Of a stretch of 64,000 nucleotides of DNA, positions 63,203 to 64,000 are shown piece by piece. The notes below the pieces were generated by a model, which saw only the letters and a program-made list of their open reading frames with translations, was not told where the DNA came from and did not search any database. The DNA is taken from assembly GCA_947497945.1 (NCBI GenBank), contig CANMIP010000004.1:1-64000 (forward strand), given 5' to 3'. The DNA comes from an uncultured Tropicimonas sp. GTDB lineage: Bacteria > Pseudomonadota > Alphaproteobacteria > Rhodobacterales > Rhodobacteraceae. A program made the position numbers and the translations under genes. Within the stretch, counting starts at the first letter, position 1, and each line of letters opens with the position of its first letter.

Positions 63203-64000
63203 TCAACCCATTCGCCCGGGATTGAGGATGCCGCGCGGATCGAACCGCGCCCGAAGTCCCTCTGCGATCGACGCCACTGGCGCCGGCTGTGGCTCGAAGA
63301 CCGCCCCGCGCGCCAGCATTTCTGCCGAAGCTCGCAGCAGAGTCGCGTGGCCGCCCAGCCCGGCCAGCGCCGCGCGCAGGTCGACCTCTTCCGGAAGCCG
63401 CGCCCAGATCAGACCACCACCCCAATCCAGCAGGAGATCGGCCTCCGGGAGCCGCGCGACAACAACCGGCGCGTCGGAGGGCCGCACGGAAATCCGCCAG
63501 ACCGCCCCCTCGCCCCCGGCCAGCGCCTCGACATCGCGGATCGCCCGCCATTGCCGCTCGACACGGTCCGGCTCCCGCAGGATCGTCACCGAACCGAAGG
63601 GCTCCAACAGTTCCTTCAACCGCTCTGCCCGGTAGGTCACGGAGGCTTCGAACCCCTCGATGCGGAGGACCGTGGCCGCCGCCATGTCGGTCCCGCCCGG
63701 TTGATGTGCGGCCCCGGTCACCTCATAGGGCGACCCCAGCGCGACCGACATCGCCTCCACGGCGCGCTCTACCCCGAGCCCGGCCACCGAGAGGCTGGCA
63801 ATGGCTTCCGGCGCCGGCAGGACCTTGAGGCTCACCTCTGTCAGGACGCCAAGCGTGCCATAGCTCCCCGCCATCAGCTTCACGAGATCGTAGCCGGTGA
63901 CATTCTTCATCACCCGCCCGCCATTCTTGACCAGCGTCCCTGTCCCGTCGATGAAACGAACCCCCAGCAACCCGTCCCGACAGGCCCCGGCCTGCACGCG
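63203..64000 (-). CDS. glcE: Glycolate oxidase FAD-binding subunit GlcE, C-terminal part
   Basis: About 265 residues are visible, running off the right edge, so the start lies outside. GLLGVRFIDGTGTLVKNGGR, then VMKNVTGYDLVKLMAGSYGT and LGVLTEVSLKVLP belong to the FAD-linked oxidase fold. The C-terminal domain ends with RFDPRGILNPGRMG. It pairs with GlcF downstream; glcD presumably lies beyond the window. Confidence 0.92.
   Translation of the reverse strand, partial: RVQAGACRDGLLGVRFIDGTGTLVKNGGRVMKNVTGYDLVKLMAGSYGTLGVLTEVSLKVLPAPEAIASLSVAGLGVERAVEAMSVALGSPYEVTGAAHQPGGTDMAAATVLRIEGFEASVTYRAERLKELLEPFGSVTILREPDRVERQWRAIRDVEALAGGEGAVWRISVRPSDAPVVVARLPEADLLLDWGGGLIWARLPEEVDLRAALAGLGGHATLLRASAEMLARGAVFEPQPAPVASIAEGLRARFDPRGILNPGRMG

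Overview
The window is high-GC, densely packed alphaproteobacterial DNA. The gene content points to the order Rhodobacterales (Rhodobacteraceae/Roseobacter lineage): paired DUF6455 proteins, a DUF1127 protein, TrmFO, a MetA with the acetyl-CoA-type residue, glycolate oxidase GlcE/GlcF and a CIRCE-controlled groESL. This is a family-level inference from recognisable proteins. No rRNA or tRNA gene was seen, and no CRISPR array.

Layout. 1-2081 is the end of an IS66-type insertion sequence (broken tnpC, then tnpB and tnpA). It abuts a beheaded AraC-type regulator (2082-2725). 2800-3770 holds a tandem duplication of a small secreted glycine-zipper protein gene with its terminator; the second copy has lost its 5' end. 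3823-10158 is a short-chain amide uptake and hydrolysis locus (amiC-amiR-dppC-dppB-dppA-formamidase-ATPase) in visible decay: a frameshift in dppB, a frameshift at the end of the amidase gene, and a truncated ATPase. 10160-16324 carries a DUF1127 protein, a large SARP/TPR regulator, rimO and small conserved genes. 16486-19117 is a broken polysaccharide-biosynthesis gene (methyltransferase-like, glycosyltransferase, RgpF domains in shifted or interrupted frames).

19310-31971 is mostly housekeeping: GST, DoxX, trmFO, gluQ, uvrA (with an SOS-box-like site), metA, an alpha/beta hydrolase, PPK2 and a TetR regulator. 32024-39739 is a coherent carbohydrate operon. A divergent LacI repressor controls an ABC sugar importer (two permeases, binding protein, double ATPase) and DhaK/DhaL-type kinase subunits, probably importing and phosphorylating a small keto-sugar. 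Three TTCACTAAA direct repeats lie around the promoter. 39894-42971 has a diguanylate cyclase and groEL-groES with a promoter and CIRCE operator.

43146-44631, divergent from groESL, is the least explained stretch. Three tandem units of about 450 bp each hold a short ORF with a strong ribosome binding site followed by a 77-88 residue ORF. Two of the longer proteins share a Trp/Arg-rich C-terminal helix. 44628-52951 carries GNAT, Mn-type pyrophosphatase, a GntR/FCD regulator, a HAD hydrolase, TrkH and a folB-folP-glmM operon. 52958-64000 has a DMT exporter, ilvC divergent from two overlapping Lrp/AsnC regulators, a tandem pair of diguanylate cyclases, a Ubi-type monooxygenase, Hsp20, a tandem pair of secreted trypsin-like proteases, and glycolate oxidase glcF-glcE (the latter running off the window).

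All function calls come from reading translated motifs by eye; no database search was possible. Several single-base lesions lie at short homopolymers, so sequencing error is a live alternative to true pseudogenes.
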